64,000 bases of DNA from NCBI RefSeq assembly GCF_000981585.1, contig NZ_LN831776.1:883001-947000 (forward strand), given 5' to 3'. Under the pieces are notes generated by a model, which made no database searches, was not told where the DNA came from, and was given only the letters and a program-made list of their open reading frames with translations. The position numbers were made by a program, and so were the translations under genes. This stretch comes from Paenibacillus riograndensis SBR5 (GTDB lineage Bacteria; Bacillota; Bacilli; Paenibacillales; Paenibacillaceae). This document shows, piece by piece, positions 18,581-28,252 of this stretch (its first letter is position 1; every line of letters starts with the position of its first letter).

Positions 18581-19843
18581 ATGAGAGAAGGCGAAGACCG
18601 GATCGTCGGAATGGAAGATATCGTGCGTGCTCATCATGTGCTGCGGGAAGTTATTGTACGCACCCCTCTGCAACTGGATGCAGTGCTGTCGGCCAGATAC
18701 GGCTGTAGTGTGTATTTGAAACGTGAGGATTTGCAGATTGTCCGCTCCTTCAAGATCCGGGGTGCCTACAATATGATCCGCAGCCTGTCTGCAGAGGACA
18801 GAGCCAAGGGCATTGTCTGTGCAAGCGCGGGAAACCATGCGCAGGGGGTAGCATATTCCTGCAAGGCGCTGGGCATCAAAGGCAAGATTTATATGCCAAG
18901 CACGACCCCTAATCAGAAGATTAAGCAGGTCCGCAAGTTCGGCGGTGAATTCGTAGAGGTGATTCTGAAGGGGGATACCTTCGATGATGCGTACGATGAG
19001 GCGCTGCAGGCGTGCATTGATCATAGCATGACACTGATCCATCCTTTTGATGAGCCGCGCATTATCGCCGGCAACGGTACGATTGCCATGGAGGTCATGG
19101 AGAGTCTGGACAAGCCCGCAGATTTTATGTTCGTCACCATTGGCGGCGGCGGACTGGCGGCAGGTGTGGCTACCTATGTGAAGACGGTTAGCCCGTCTAC
19201 CAAGGTAATTGGCGTCGAGCCTTCCGGGGCGGCATCCATGAGCGAAGCGTTGCAGCGCGGGGAAGTAGTCACGCTGGAAGAGATCAATAAATTTGTCGAT
19301 GGGGCTGCCGTGAAACGGGTGGGCGGCTTGACCTATGATATCTGCTCCCGCCGCCTGGACGATGTGGTAAAAGTACCGGAGGGCAAAGCTTGTACAACCA
19401 TTCTGGAGCTGTACAATGAGAATGCGATTGTTGTGGAGCCTGCGGGTTCACTTCCCATCGCAGCGCTTGATCTGTACCGCGACCAAATCCGCGGCAAGAC
19501 GGTGGTCTGCATCGTCAGCGGCGGCAATAATGACATTGACCGGATGCAGGAGATCAAAGAACGGTCGCTGATTTACGAGGGGCTTAAGCATTACTTCATG
19601 GTTAATTTTCCGCAGCGTGCCGGGGCACTGCGCGAGTTCCTGGCGGATGTGCTGGGACCCGGGGATGATATTACCCGCTTCGAATACACGAAGAAAAATG
19701 ACAAGGAAAACGGTCCGGCACTGGTCGGCATCGAGCTGCAGCATAAGGAGGATTACACCCCGCTTATCGAACGCATGCAGCAGAAGGGCGTAGATTATCT
19801 GGAAATTAACAAGGATCCCAACCTGTTTAATATGCTGATCTGA
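18581..19843 (+). CDS. ilvA: Threonine dehydratase (biosynthetic) IlvA
   Basis: PLP enzyme converting threonine to 2-oxobutanoate, the entry to isoleucine. 420 residues. PLP lysine Lys58 in RSFKIRGAYN; phosphate-binding glycine loop TIGGGGLAAG; a single C-terminal ACT-like regulatory domain (about 330-420; HYFMVNFPQRAGALREFLAD). The length and single regulatory domain match the short Bacillus-type enzyme rather than the 514-residue E. coli form. Stand-alone gene closed by a strong terminator. Confidence 0.93.
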   Translation: MREGEDRIVGMEDIVRAHHVLREVIVRTPLQLDAVLSARYGCSVYLKREDLQIVRSFKIRGAYNMIRSLSAEDRAKGIVCASAGNHAQGVAYSCKALGIKGKIYMPSTTPNQKIKQVRKFGGEFVEVILKGDTFDDAYDEALQACIDHSMTLIHPFDEPRIIAGNGTIAMEVMESLDKPADFMFVTIGGGGLAAGVATYVKTVSPSTKVIGVEPSGAASMSEALQRGEVVTLEEINKFVDGAAVKRVGGLTYDICSRRLDDVVKVPEGKACTTILELYNENAIVVEPAGSLPIAALDLYRDQIRGKTVVCIVSGGNNDIDRMQEIKERSLIYEGLKHYFMVNFPQRAGALREFLADVLGPGDDITRFEYTKKNDKENGPALVGIELQHKEDYTPLIERMQQKGVDYLEINKDPNLFNMLI

Positions 19844-19869
19844 TTCCCGATCCGAAACGAGCACTATAA

Positions 19870-19902
19870 AAGGCCCGCCCCAGATGTCATGGGGCGGGCC
19901 TT
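19870..19902. terminator. Bidirectional terminator between ilvA and a convergent gene
   Basis: Perfect 13-pair stem AAGGCCCGCCCCA/TGGGGCGGGCCTT with a 7-base loop, between convergent stop codons. The T-tract is short, but the stem is very GC-rich. Confidence 0.8.
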
Positions 19903-19917
19903 CTGCATAATAAATGA

Positions 19918-20862
19918 TCAGGACTGCGGTACTTCAGATTTCAGATACTCGGTTACGCTATCATCCAGCTTGTATCCATTGTCCTTCAGCAGCTTCATGA
20001 AGCCGTCCAGCTTCTGCAGAAACGGGCTGCTGCCGTTGTTCTTGGCCAGCAGGCCGCTGTAAGCCTTCTGCGCCTCCAGATCCATTTCCAGATTGTCGTA
20101 ATGGAAAAGGGGAGTATTGTTCTGTCCATAAAAGGTATTAGTCACATAGGTGGAATACAAGGCCTTTACCGCCGAAATGCGGTTGGACTTAGGGTAGCTC
20201 TGGATGAACTCCTCCTGGGCCAGTGCGCGTGCGGCAACATCGCCCCAGGAAATGATCAGACCGTTATCCTTGGAGGAAGGAAGATCCGTTTCCGTGCCCA
20301 TGATCGAAAAATAATTACGGATATCAGCCGTGACGTACACTCTATATTTGCGGTAAGCCGCATAGTCAATCACCGGGAAAAATGAGCCTTCCGCCGTCTC
20401 CAGCTTATAGCCGCTTTCTCCCGCACTCTTCAGCAGGCTCCGCAAAGAAGTGTCGTCTATGCTGTCAGCCAGCTTGGCCATACTGATCCCCGCCTTATAG
20501 ACAGAGGTAAGTTTTCTCTGGACAATGCTGTTCATGAATTTGCTCTCCCACGCCTTTAGTGCGGCCTTGTGGAGATTCTCCAGCTTCAGGGTCAACACGG
20601 TTGCCTGATAGGGGGTGACCGCATAGATATTGCTGTTCAGATATTTAATAGCCTCCGGCAGCCTGGCAGAAGAGGACAGCAGCGGCAGGGCTGCCTTGTA
20701 TACCGCCTCCGCATGACTGTTGGCCGAGGCGGTCGTCTTGCTTCCTGCAGCGCCGCCGGTACTGCTTCCCGAACCTTCGGCAAGGACATGACCGGGAAGG
20801 CCTGTCTGCAATCCCAGAGCTGCAGCTATCGCTGCGGTTAGAACCGTTGTTTTCATCTTCAT
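19918..20862 (-). CDS. Secreted protein of unknown function
   Basis: 314 residues. Clear signal peptide (MKMKTTVLTAAIAAALGLQ, cleavage likely near HVLAEG), then a Gly/Ser/Thr-rich linker and a mostly helical, charged domain. No family recognised. The ATG at 20862 follows AGGAGGAAT. It shares a strand with the membrane protein at 20906-21568, about 45 bases downstream of that gene, so they may be co-transcribed. Confidence 0.75.
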   Translation of the reverse strand: MKMKTTVLTAAIAAALGLQTGLPGHVLAEGSGSSTGGAAGSKTTASANSHAEAVYKAALPLLSSSARLPEAIKYLNSNIYAVTPYQATVLTLKLENLHKAALKAWESKFMNSIVQRKLTSVYKAGISMAKLADSIDDTSLRSLLKSAGESGYKLETAEGSFFPVIDYAAYRKYRVYVTADIRNYFSIMGTETDLPSSKDNGLIISWGDVAARALAQEEFIQSYPKSNRISAVKALYSTYVTNTFYGQNNTPLFHYDNLEMDLEAQKAYSGLLAKNNGSSPFLQKLDGFMKLLKDNGYKLDDSVTEYLKSEVPQS

Positions 20863-20905
20863 GGAAATATTCCTCCTGTTTTGAGTTGGAATTGAAATGT
20901 GGCAT

Positions 20906-21568
20906 CTATGATTTGAAGAATATAAATTTCAATCCAAGCCCTCCAGCCACCGCCAGAATAAGGCTCACCCATGGGGAGAGAGAAATGACCGGAAACAGGT
21001 TGTCCAGAAAAATGCCCAGGAATACTGCAATGATGGCTATGCCCACATAAATTCCGAGACCCTTAATATCGAAGGGTTTGGGCTTCGGGGCATCATCTTC
21101 GGATAAGGAGGACAGCCACTTCATGATGATCTCGATCAGGACAATAGCTCCTGCCCCTACGACAAGTATTGTAAAGATGCTGATCTGTCCGAACATCTCC
21201 GTGTCGCCTGTGCTCCATAACAGGAGCAGTCCGGCGACGGCATACACGCTGAACAGTCCGGTCAGGGCAGCCCAGGGAATCATCAGGTAGTAGTTCAGCT
21301 TGCTGCGCACTTTGCGGGCGGGAGCACTGCCCGCAATCTCCTTGAAGTAATCCTCCGGATGTTCGCCAAAAATCTGCTTGGCGTTTTTACCTTTGGCCTG
21401 TCCCTCCAGCAGCAGCGCCGCAGCCTCAAGCAGCAGCTCCTCGGTGCGGACAGGGTCCACCTTGCTGGCCCGGAGCCCCAGCAGCATATCTTCATAATAA
21501 GAGCGGTTAAACGGTGTCATCTGCTCACGGAGCACGTTATTTTGCTTAATCATAGCTTTGACTTTCAT
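20906..21568 (-). CDS. DUF1129-like membrane protein
   Basis: About 220 residues. The soluble helical N-terminal part (to about 95, with RSYYEDMLLGLRASKVD and EELLLEAAALLLEGQ) is followed by four or five predicted membrane helices (including WAALTGLFSVYAVAGLLLLW and VSLILAVAGGLGLKFIFF). This resembles DUF1129 proteins of Firmicutes, whose role is unknown. Start uncertain: ATG 21568 lies 14 bases after GGAGG (21583-21587, minus strand), a long spacing; ATG 21553 and 21589 are alternatives. Confidence 0.7.
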   Translation of the reverse strand: MKVKAMIKQNNVLREQMTPFNRSYYEDMLLGLRASKVDPVRTEELLLEAAALLLEGQAKGKNAKQIFGEHPEDYFKEIAGSAPARKVRSKLNYYLMIPWAALTGLFSVYAVAGLLLLWSTGDTEMFGQISIFTILVVGAGAIVLIEIIMKWLSSLSEDDAPKPKPFDIKGLGIYVGIAIIAVFLGIFLDNLFPVISLSPWVSLILAVAGGLGLKFIFFKS

Positions 21569-21751
21569 AGCAGAAATATAAACCTCCAATAGTTGATCAG
21601 AGTAGCCTTTAACCTAGAGTATACGTTTGGGCAGCGGTTGAGCGCAAGGACAAGCCGTTCTGCCTCCGGGCATGAATAATCTGTATGGATGAGTGAACAC
21701 TGATAATGGTACTGCTTCACCACTATAGCTTCAAGGAAGGCAGGGAGCATT

Positions 21752-21952
21752 ATGGATACTGAGAAAAGACAGGAACCTGGCAAGTTTGTAGGTGACGGCT
21801 TCGCCCCTCCGCTGGCGGGTGAAGTTGGAGATTGGGGCAATTCTGACGGCTTCAGCCTATGGGATTCCGTGCAGGGAGAGCCTGAGAATGGGCTGGAAGA
21901 CTGGGAAGGCAGACAGGAAACACATGATATGTTTCATCAGAGCTATGAATGA
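21752..21952 (+). CDS. Small acidic hypothetical protein
   Basis: 66 residues, acidic, rich in Gly, Asp and Glu (for example EVGDWGNSDGFSLWDSVQ). A GGGAG ribosome site (21742-21746) stands 5 bases before the ATG, and a terminator-like hairpin follows the stop, which together favour a real gene. No family recognised. Confidence 0.55.
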   Translation: MDTEKRQEPGKFVGDGFAPPLAGEVGDWGNSDGFSLWDSVQGEPENGLEDWEGRQETHDMFHQSYE

Positions 21953-21972
21953 GGCTTAGCCTGTCCTGTGCC

Positions 21973-22014
21973 GGGCTCCTTTTGCTTCTTTTTGGAAGCG
22001 AAGGGGGCCTTTTC
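21973..22014 (+). terminator. Terminator after the small acidic gene
   Basis: Stem between GGCTCCTTTTGCTTC and GAAGCGAAGGGGGCC, with several G-T pairs, followed by CTTTTCTT. Confidence 0.6.
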
Positions 22015-22151
22015 TTCCCCGCAGAGCCTCTTATCCCGGCAGCTTATTGACAACGATAGCACAAAACGTATAATTAAGATATTAATCTGACTAATTTAAT
22101 CGGGATAATTATAATTTGAAATAGTGTACTTTTTGGAGGAGGGGACCGGCA

Positions 22152-22982
22152 ATGGAACGGAATATTATCATCCGGCATAACGGGGAAGAATTAACAGCAA
22201 GCATCCACTATCCAGCCAGAGAGAAGGGGACTTCAGGGCGCTGCAAGGACCGCGTGCCGCTTGCCGTAATCTGCCACGGGTTCGTTGGCAACCGGATCGG
22301 GGTTGACCGGATTTTTGTCAAGGCTGCCCGGGAGCTGGCTGCAGACGGATATATGGTTATCCGCTTTGACTATGCCGGCTGCGGGGAAAGCAGCGGAAAT
22401 TACGGCAGTGAAGACATGGAATCGATGATTGCCCAGACCCGGGCCGTACTGGATTATGGCATCAGCTCTGCCGATGTAGACCCGCAGCGCATCACGCTGA
22501 TCGGACACAGTCTTGGCGGTGCAGTGGCCTTGCTTACCGGAGTGCGGGACCGCCGGGTCAAGAATCTCGTGCTGTGGGCAGCGGTGGGCTACCCGTTCAA
22601 TGATATCGTAAAGATCGTGGGGAGGGAAGCTTACGACCGTGCGGTGAAAAGCGGTTCCGCGGACTTTGCCGGCTACACGTTCACTCCGGTGTATTTCAAC
22701 TCGCTTGCTTCGTTTCAGCCGTTTCAGGAAGCGGGCAAGTTCAGCGGCGATGTGCTGGTGATCCACGGAACCTCTGATGATGTGATTCCCGTGGATTATG
22801 CCTTCCTCTACCAGAAGCTGTTCTGGACACGTCCGGAGGGGCGCTGCGACAAAGAGGTGATTTTTCAGGCCGATCATACCTTCTCATCAGGTCCCGCCCA
22901 AGCCCAGGTCATGAAGCGGACGAAGGATTGGATGAATCAGCAGGAGCATATTCAGGAAGAATGGCAGAACTGGATGATATAG
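22152..22982 (+). CDS. Alpha/beta hydrolase (esterase/acyl hydrolase type)
   Basis: 276 residues. The nucleophile elbow is GHSLGG with Ser120; the oxyanion region CHGFVGNR sits near residue 41; a later Asp in HGTSDDVIP and a His in DHTFSSG complete the triad. The VIRFDYAGCGESSG segment is typical of the cinnamoyl/feruloyl esterase-like group of intracellular hydrolases. The ATG at 22152 follows GGAGGAGGGG. Substrate unknown; no neighbours that define a pathway. Confidence 0.85.
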   Translation: MERNIIIRHNGEELTASIHYPAREKGTSGRCKDRVPLAVICHGFVGNRIGVDRIFVKAARELAADGYMVIRFDYAGCGESSGNYGSEDMESMIAQTRAVLDYGISSADVDPQRITLIGHSLGGAVALLTGVRDRRVKNLVLWAAVGYPFNDIVKIVGREAYDRAVKSGSADFAGYTFTPVYFNSLASFQPFQEAGKFSGDVLVIHGTSDDVIPVDYAFLYQKLFWTRPEGRCDKEVIFQADHTFSSGPAQAQVMKRTKDWMNQQEHIQEEWQNWMI

Positions 22983-23092
22983 CAGATTAAGATTTCCGGT
23001 GCACCAGGGATTGTCCTCCACTCGCATTAACTCAGAATTAGCGGTAAAATAAATAGGCAGACCATATACTGGGTTATGGAGGTGGGCACCCT

Positions 23093-23869
23093 ATGAAATT
23101 ACCGGCATTTTTTATTGCACATGGTTCTCCGCTGCTTGCCCTTGAGGATAACGAATATACCCGTTTTCTGGAACGTCTGGGGGCTGATCTGGGGACCCCA
23201 CGCGGCATTGTAGTCTTCTCTGCGCATTGGGACAGCCCTGAGCAGCTGATTACAGTGGACGGACAGCACGAAACCTTGCATGATTTCTATGGATTTCCGG
23301 ACGAGATGTACTCGCTGACCTATCCGGCCCCGGGTGATCCCGCACTAAGCCGCCGAATCTCCGAACTCTTTGCCGCAAACAACCTCCCTCACCAGCCTGT
23401 GCTGGGAAGGGGCCTGGATCATGGAATCTGGGTGATTCTGAAGAAGATGTTCCCGGCTGCCGATATTCCGGTAGTGGCGTTATCTGTTGATTCCCTGCGT
23501 GCCCCGGAGGAGCAGTACAATATCGGCAAAATGCTGGCTCCGCTGCGGGATGAGGGGGTTCTGATGATCGGGAGCGGCGGGCTTGTTCATAATCTGCGGC
23601 TGTTGAAGCAGGATGATCAGCCCGAGCAATGGGCGCTTGACTTCGATGCCTGGATCGCCGATGGCCTGACCGCATGGGATTTGCCTTCCCTGTTCGCTTA
23701 CGAGAAAAAAGCGCCGCATGTGCGCGATGCGGTTCCCACCTATGGACGGGAGCATTTTGTGCCGCTCTTCTATGTGATGGGGACAGCCGATGAGGGCAGG
23801 CGCGCGCAGCTGATGATCCAGGCCTACCAGTACGGTACGCTCAGCTTGAACTGCTGGATGGTTGACTAA
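23093..23869 (+). CDS. Extradiol (DODA/LigB-type) dioxygenase
   Basis: 258 residues of the class III extradiol dioxygenase family, whose best-known bacterial member is E. coli YgiD (4,5-DOPA extradiol dioxygenase). Metal-binding histidines are visible in AHGSP (His10), SAHWDS and GRGLDHGIW. The ATG at 23093 follows GGAGGTGGG. Cytoplasmic; substrate uncertain. Followed by a good terminator. Confidence 0.85.
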   Translation: MKLPAFFIAHGSPLLALEDNEYTRFLERLGADLGTPRGIVVFSAHWDSPEQLITVDGQHETLHDFYGFPDEMYSLTYPAPGDPALSRRISELFAANNLPHQPVLGRGLDHGIWVILKKMFPAADIPVVALSVDSLRAPEEQYNIGKMLAPLRDEGVLMIGSGGLVHNLRLLKQDDQPEQWALDFDAWIADGLTAWDLPSLFAYEKKAPHVRDAVPTYGREHFVPLFYVMGTADEGRRAQLMIQAYQYGTLSLNCWMVD

Positions 23870-23895
23870 ATTACTTACACATACGGGACATGAAG

Positions 23896-23925
23896 GATAC
23901 AGCCTGATGCGCTGTATCTTTTTTT
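23896..23925 (+). terminator. Terminator after the dioxygenase gene
   Basis: Stem GATACAGC/GCTGTATC, loop CTGATGC, seven T. Confidence 0.9.
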
Positions 23926-24790
23926 AAAAGAATTTATATGTTTTCGGGGAGCGAAGCTTCCCCCCCTAATTTAATTACTTCCAGATGTGGATAAAAATAG
24001 GATTAAAGTTGTAGAATAAATACTTTGGACGAATTTGTAACGAGCAACGGCAGAAATGCCGTTGTTCGAGAGATGTCGGCGGGTTTACCCGGAAACTACA
24101 GAAGTGCCGTTGTTGGGGCGGCGGCTGAGTTCTGAGGGATTCGCCGGTCTAGATATCCTAATTCCAACTAGCCATTACTTATCGGCTTCTTCGCAGATGC
24201 TAGTTGGAAAAAGGGAACTTATTTTTCCGAAAATTAAGAAATCCTGAGAGTGAAGTGGAAAAAGTAAGCCTAATTGGGCCACATTTCTGGTCCAATGGCG
24301 AAATGGGCTGAATTAGTGATCCTTTTTCCACTTCATCAGCCCGAGGATAGGGTACTCCGGCAAATTAGTTGCCCTTTTTCCACTTAAAGAGTTGCCGTAG
24401 GATTCAAGGTGAATCGTTCTCCAGGTAACGTTAGATCAAAGACGGCTGCGCTGTCCCGTGGAGGACGGCATAGCCGTTTTTGTTCAAAGAATTTATATGT
24501 TTTGGGGGAAGCGAAGCTTACCCCCTTATTTCTAGCGGACAGAGGAGCCTTTATTTTGCCATAAATCTTGTTTTTTCAGCAGTTACGGACTCAGGAGCTG
24601 TTATATCGTCCGATTAAGCCTGGAATAAAGGGGAAAGGGACAAATAAAGGCATCTCAGTCCGTAGTCCTGCGGAATAGACGAATCTCCCTTCAATAACGG
24701 CTTTCCTGTCCGCAACGGCTGCGGATAGAGTGTGAAGGAAGCTCATCGTGTCTGCAGAAGGACCCACACCATAAATATACAGCCCCCAAT
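23926..24790. repeat. Palindrome- and repeat-rich intergenic region
   Basis: No credible gene; several repeated units. (1) A 40-base unit AAGAATTTATATGTTTT plus a GGGG..GCGAAGCTT..CCCC hairpin occurs at 23926-23966 and 24485-24527, each time just 3' of a terminator-like hairpin. (2) Perfect hairpin CAACGGCA/TGCCGTTG at 24045-24064. (3) TTCCAACTAGC/GCTAGTTGGAA at 24162-24209. (4) A long inverted repeat around TGAAGTGGAAAAAG and CTTTTTCCACTTCA, about 24251-24336, with half-copies at 24199-24220 and 24365-24390. (5) Inverted GCCTTTATT/AATAAAGGC arms near 24548-24650. A 63-codon frame inside is not convincing. Confidence 0.65.
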
Positions 24791-24973
24791 GCATGTCCTA
24801 ACTGACTTTTGGGCGAGCGTTGTGCATGTGGTTTAACAATATGAGCTCTTTTATTCTTCGCCGGAACCAAGACAAACGCACCCGGCTGTGATTAAATGGA
24901 AGAAAGCTGACAAAACGCAGCCAACGCTTCTGAAGTCACCTGATTGCAAGAAAATATAGGAGGAAAAATACAT

Positions 24974-26083
24974 ATGACTCTAAGCCGTTACTCTTCCCGT
25001 CTAATTTCCGGGTATGTGCTTGCTGCCTTGCTCCTTACCGCCTGCGGGGCACAGGAAGCGGAAACGGTGCCTGCTCCTACGGCAGCGCCTGTTCCTGCGC
25101 CATTGCCATCGCCTGCCGCTTCTGCCTTGCCGTCGCCGGCAGCCGAGCCTGCGGCAGGGTTAATCACCTCCGGGCTGACCGGGCTTCCGCTGGAGGGCAG
25201 CAGCCTGCCCCGCCCTTTGGCAGTGATGATCAACAACGCGCCGGCGGCCCGGCCGCAGTCCGGGATCAGTGAGGCGGATATCCTGTATGAGGTGCTGGCC
25301 GAAGGCGGAATTACGCGCCTGATCGGAATTTTCCAGAGCCATACCGGCGTGGTCAAAATCGGACCGATCCGCAGTATTCGGCCCTATCTGATCGACATCG
25401 GCGAAAGCTACGGAGGCGTGACGGTACATGCCGGAGGAAGCCCGGCGGCATATGCCATTCTCCAGAAGGAGAAGAAGGAGGATATGGACGAGATTGGCCG
25501 GGCCGGGGCGTATTTCTGGCGGGACAAGGAACGCAAAGCGCCGCATAATCTCTACAGCAATGCCGCCAAGCTGCGCGAGGGGGCGGACAAGCTCGGATAC
25601 GCCGGAACCGCTGAGGTTCCCGGGTATCTTTTCACAGATAAGGATGATGTGCCAGCTGAAGGAGAGCCTGCGGCGGAGTTTAACATCAATTTCCTGCTGA
25701 AAAGCTACACCGTAAGCTATAAGTACAGCAGTGAGCGGGGGACCTATCTGCGCGGGGTGAACGGCAAGCCGCATCTGGATCTGAACAACGGCAATCCGGT
25801 GGAGGCAGCCAATGTGATCGTGATGGGGGCGGACCATAAGGTGCTCGACGATGTGGGAAGACTGCAGATTGACATTGAGCTTGGCGGTGAAGCTGTGCTG
25901 TTCCAGCGTGGACAAGCAGTGAAGGGCAGATGGTCGCGCAAGCCGGAGGATGTCATCCGCTTCGTGAAGCGTGACGGCAAAGAGGCAGCGATGTATCCAG
26001 GCGTCACCCATATTCTGATTGTACCCAATAGTCCAACCTTCAGCAGCCATATGAAAGTATCCGGGGTTCCAGTTTCTACCTGA
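24974..26083 (+). CDS. YerB-like lipoprotein (DUF3048)
   Basis: 369 residues. Lipoprotein signal with lipobox LLTACG (Cys near residue 24), then a Pro/Ala-rich spacer, then the two DUF3048 domains (PLAVMINNAPAARPQSGISE; GPIRSIRPYLIDIGESYGG; APHNLYSN). Anchored outside the membrane; function unknown in B. subtilis YerB. I chose ATG 24974 because AGGAGGAAAAA precedes it at the normal distance; an upstream in-frame ATG at 24944 lacks that. The C-terminus carries a short extra tail after the usual YPG-type ending. Confidence 0.85.
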   Translation: MTLSRYSSRLISGYVLAALLLTACGAQEAETVPAPTAAPVPAPLPSPAASALPSPAAEPAAGLITSGLTGLPLEGSSLPRPLAVMINNAPAARPQSGISEADILYEVLAEGGITRLIGIFQSHTGVVKIGPIRSIRPYLIDIGESYGGVTVHAGGSPAAYAILQKEKKEDMDEIGRAGAYFWRDKERKAPHNLYSNAAKLREGADKLGYAGTAEVPGYLFTDKDDVPAEGEPAAEFNINFLLKSYTVSYKYSSERGTYLRGVNGKPHLDLNNGNPVEAANVIVMGADHKVLDDVGRLQIDIELGGEAVLFQRGQAVKGRWSRKPEDVIRFVKRDGKEAAMYPGVTHILIVPNSPTFSSHMKVSGVPVST

Positions 26084-26287
26084 TTCCTGAGCGAAGGCCT
26101 GCTGTCCGGATGATTATTTTCCCGATTAGAGGGAATTGTTAATATAGTGTAAAAAAGTTCGTTTCTTTTACTTCTATCCCTTCTATTGATATGATAAGAT
26201 AACAAGGGTTGTCATTCATTTTCATGCTGTTTACATATGAATGGCTTCACGTTTTCACGGCAATTTTATGTAAAGGGGTTTAAACTA

Positions 26288-26905
26288 ATGAAGTTGAGAA
26301 AAAAGGACATATTTTTTGAAACACTTGAAAATATGGCCGATACCATTGTCCAGGCAGCAGACTATTTCGCTCAGAATATTACGACTCTCCGGGAAAATGT
26401 AGAGAACTTCGCAGGGGTAATGAAGAAATATGAATCCCAGTGCGATACGTACACGCACACCGTTATCAAGGAACTGAACAAAACGTTTATCACACCGTTG
26501 GAACGCGACGATATTATGGACCTGATCACAAGCATGGATGATGTCATTGACGGTCTGGAAGCTTCAGCCTCACGTTTTTATATGTACAACCTGCTGGAAC
26601 CGGACGAGTATATCGTGCAGTTCGCAGAAATTCTCCGCCAGTCGGCGTATGAAATTCAAAAAGCGGTTCATCTGCTCTCCCAGAAGAAGCTGCTGGCGAT
26701 CCGCGAGTACACCATCCGTCTGAATGACCTGGAGAACCAGGGCGATGAAGTGCTGCGCATCTGCACCAAAGCCCTGTTTGAATCGGTAAAAGACCCTATT
26801 GAGCTCATCAAGCGCAAAGAGCTGTACGAGCGGCTCGAAACTACAACCGATAAATGCGAAGATGTAGCCAACATGCTGGAATCGATCATCATGCGCAACT
26901 CATAA
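26288..26905 (+). CDS. DUF47/PhoU-like partner of Pit transporter
   Basis: 205 residues, all-helical, PhoU-like (MKLRKKDIFFETLENMAD; DDIMDLITSMDDVIDGLE; TTDKCEDVANMLESI). Homologues (B. subtilis YkaA) are encoded directly before Pit phosphate transporters and probably control them. The ATG at 26288 follows AAGGGG. Only 12 bases separate it from pit, so they are co-transcribed. The promoter region upstream is AT-rich, but I could not define a Pho box. Confidence 0.9.
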   Translation: MKLRKKDIFFETLENMADTIVQAADYFAQNITTLRENVENFAGVMKKYESQCDTYTHTVIKELNKTFITPLERDDIMDLITSMDDVIDGLEASASRFYMYNLLEPDEYIVQFAEILRQSAYEIQKAVHLLSQKKLLAIREYTIRLNDLENQGDEVLRICTKALFESVKDPIELIKRKELYERLETTTDKCEDVANMLESIIMRNS

Positions 26906-26917
26906 GGGGCCTGAAAT

Positions 26918-27907
26918 ATGGAAACATCATTATTTGTGCTGGGTTTTGTTATCTTTCTCGCGCTTGCATTCGATTTCATCAACGGGTTCCACGATACGGC
27001 TAATGCGATTGCCACTTCGGTCTCCACGCGGGCGCTCCGGCCCCGGACGGCCATTATTATGGCGGCTTCGATGAACTTTATCGGGGCGCTGATTTTCACA
27101 GGCGTAGCCAAAAAAATCGGCGGCAGCATCACGGACCCGTCCCTGCTGGACAACGGGGTAGACATCGTCATAGCTACGCTGATCGCCGCGATTATCTGGA
27201 ATCTGGTGACCTGGTGGCTGGGAATTCCGTCCTCCTCCTCCCATGCGCTTATCGGGGCATTGGCTGGAGCAGTTTATGTAGGTGCAGGCACCGAGCATAT
27301 TAAATGGCATGGTTTTATCGAAATCGTGGAGGGGCTCGTATTCTCCCCGCTGATTGCCTTTGTAGTCGGTTATATTGTCATGACGATCCTGAAATGGATC
27401 TTCGCCAATCGCAGTCCGCATACCGTGAACAAGGGCTTCCGCTCCATGCAGGTGATTACAGCGGCGCTTCAATCCTTTACGCACGGTACCAATGATGCCC
27501 AGAAAGCGATGGGGATTATCACCTTTGCGCTTGTTACCTCGGGCCGTCTGGATACGATGGAGGTCCCTTTATGGGTTAAAATCGCCGCAGCTACATCGAT
27601 GGCGCTAGGTACGTCGATCGGCGGCTGGAAAATTATCAAGACCATGGGAACCAAGATTTTTAAGATTGAGCCGATTAACGGCTTCGCTGCTGATATTTCG
27701 GCCGCTTCGGTTATTTTCTCGGCTACGCTGCTGCACCTGCCGGTCAGTACGACACATGCGATTACATCCTCTATTCTCGGTGTCGGTTCGGCCAAGCGTT
27801 TCTCTGCTGTGAAATGGGGAGTTGCCGGACGGATTGTGGTCACTTGGTTTATTACCATTCCGATCAGCGCAGTGCTGGCAGGACTTGTGTTCAAACTCAT
27901 ATTCTAA
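26918..27907 (+). CDS. pit: Low-affinity inorganic phosphate transporter Pit
   Basis: 329 residues with about ten membrane helices and the two PD001131-type signatures of PiT carriers: FDFINGFHDTANAIATSVST near the N-terminus and QSFTHGTNDAQKAMGIITFA in the second half. Proton- or metal-coupled phosphate symport across the cytoplasmic membrane. Pairs with the DUF47 gene upstream. A terminator follows. Confidence 0.93.
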   Translation: METSLFVLGFVIFLALAFDFINGFHDTANAIATSVSTRALRPRTAIIMAASMNFIGALIFTGVAKKIGGSITDPSLLDNGVDIVIATLIAAIIWNLVTWWLGIPSSSSHALIGALAGAVYVGAGTEHIKWHGFIEIVEGLVFSPLIAFVVGYIVMTILKWIFANRSPHTVNKGFRSMQVITAALQSFTHGTNDAQKAMGIITFALVTSGRLDTMEVPLWVKIAAATSMALGTSIGGWKIIKTMGTKIFKIEPINGFAADISAASVIFSATLLHLPVSTTHAITSSILGVGSAKRFSAVKWGVAGRIVVTWFITIPISAVLAGLVFKLIF

Positions 27908-27926
27908 ACTGCATTGCTGCATGCAT

Positions 27927-27969
27927 AAGATGTCACGGAAGCCAGAGCTGGCTGCGGACATCTTTTTTT
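27927..27969 (+). terminator. Terminator of the DUF47-pit operon
   Basis: Stem AAGATGTC/GACATCTT with an inner AGCCA/TGGCT hairpin, followed by a T-run. Confidence 0.85.
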
Positions 27970-28252
27970 GTTGCCTTTTTTAGGATGGCATAACCGTTTA
28001 TGCTTATTTTTTCAAGAGAGGAATGTCATAAAAACTTACAGTTAAATGATAAAAATCATTAATCAGGGCTAAAAATAAATGAAATACATCACAATTTGAA
28101 AAGAAAATGACATGAATATTTTGCAGCTTGCGTAGGATTATGTAGGATTTAGTAGTCTCTGCGATAAGGTGTGTTTTAAGTGTTACCATAGCTGACAGAA
28201 GGAAGCCCGAAGATTCTATAAGTATACAATGTATGGCAAAGGAGGCCTGTCG

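Noticed and set aside
24056..24247. 63-codon ORF in the 24 kb gap
   Set aside because: No ribosome site; it is made up of palindromic repeats.
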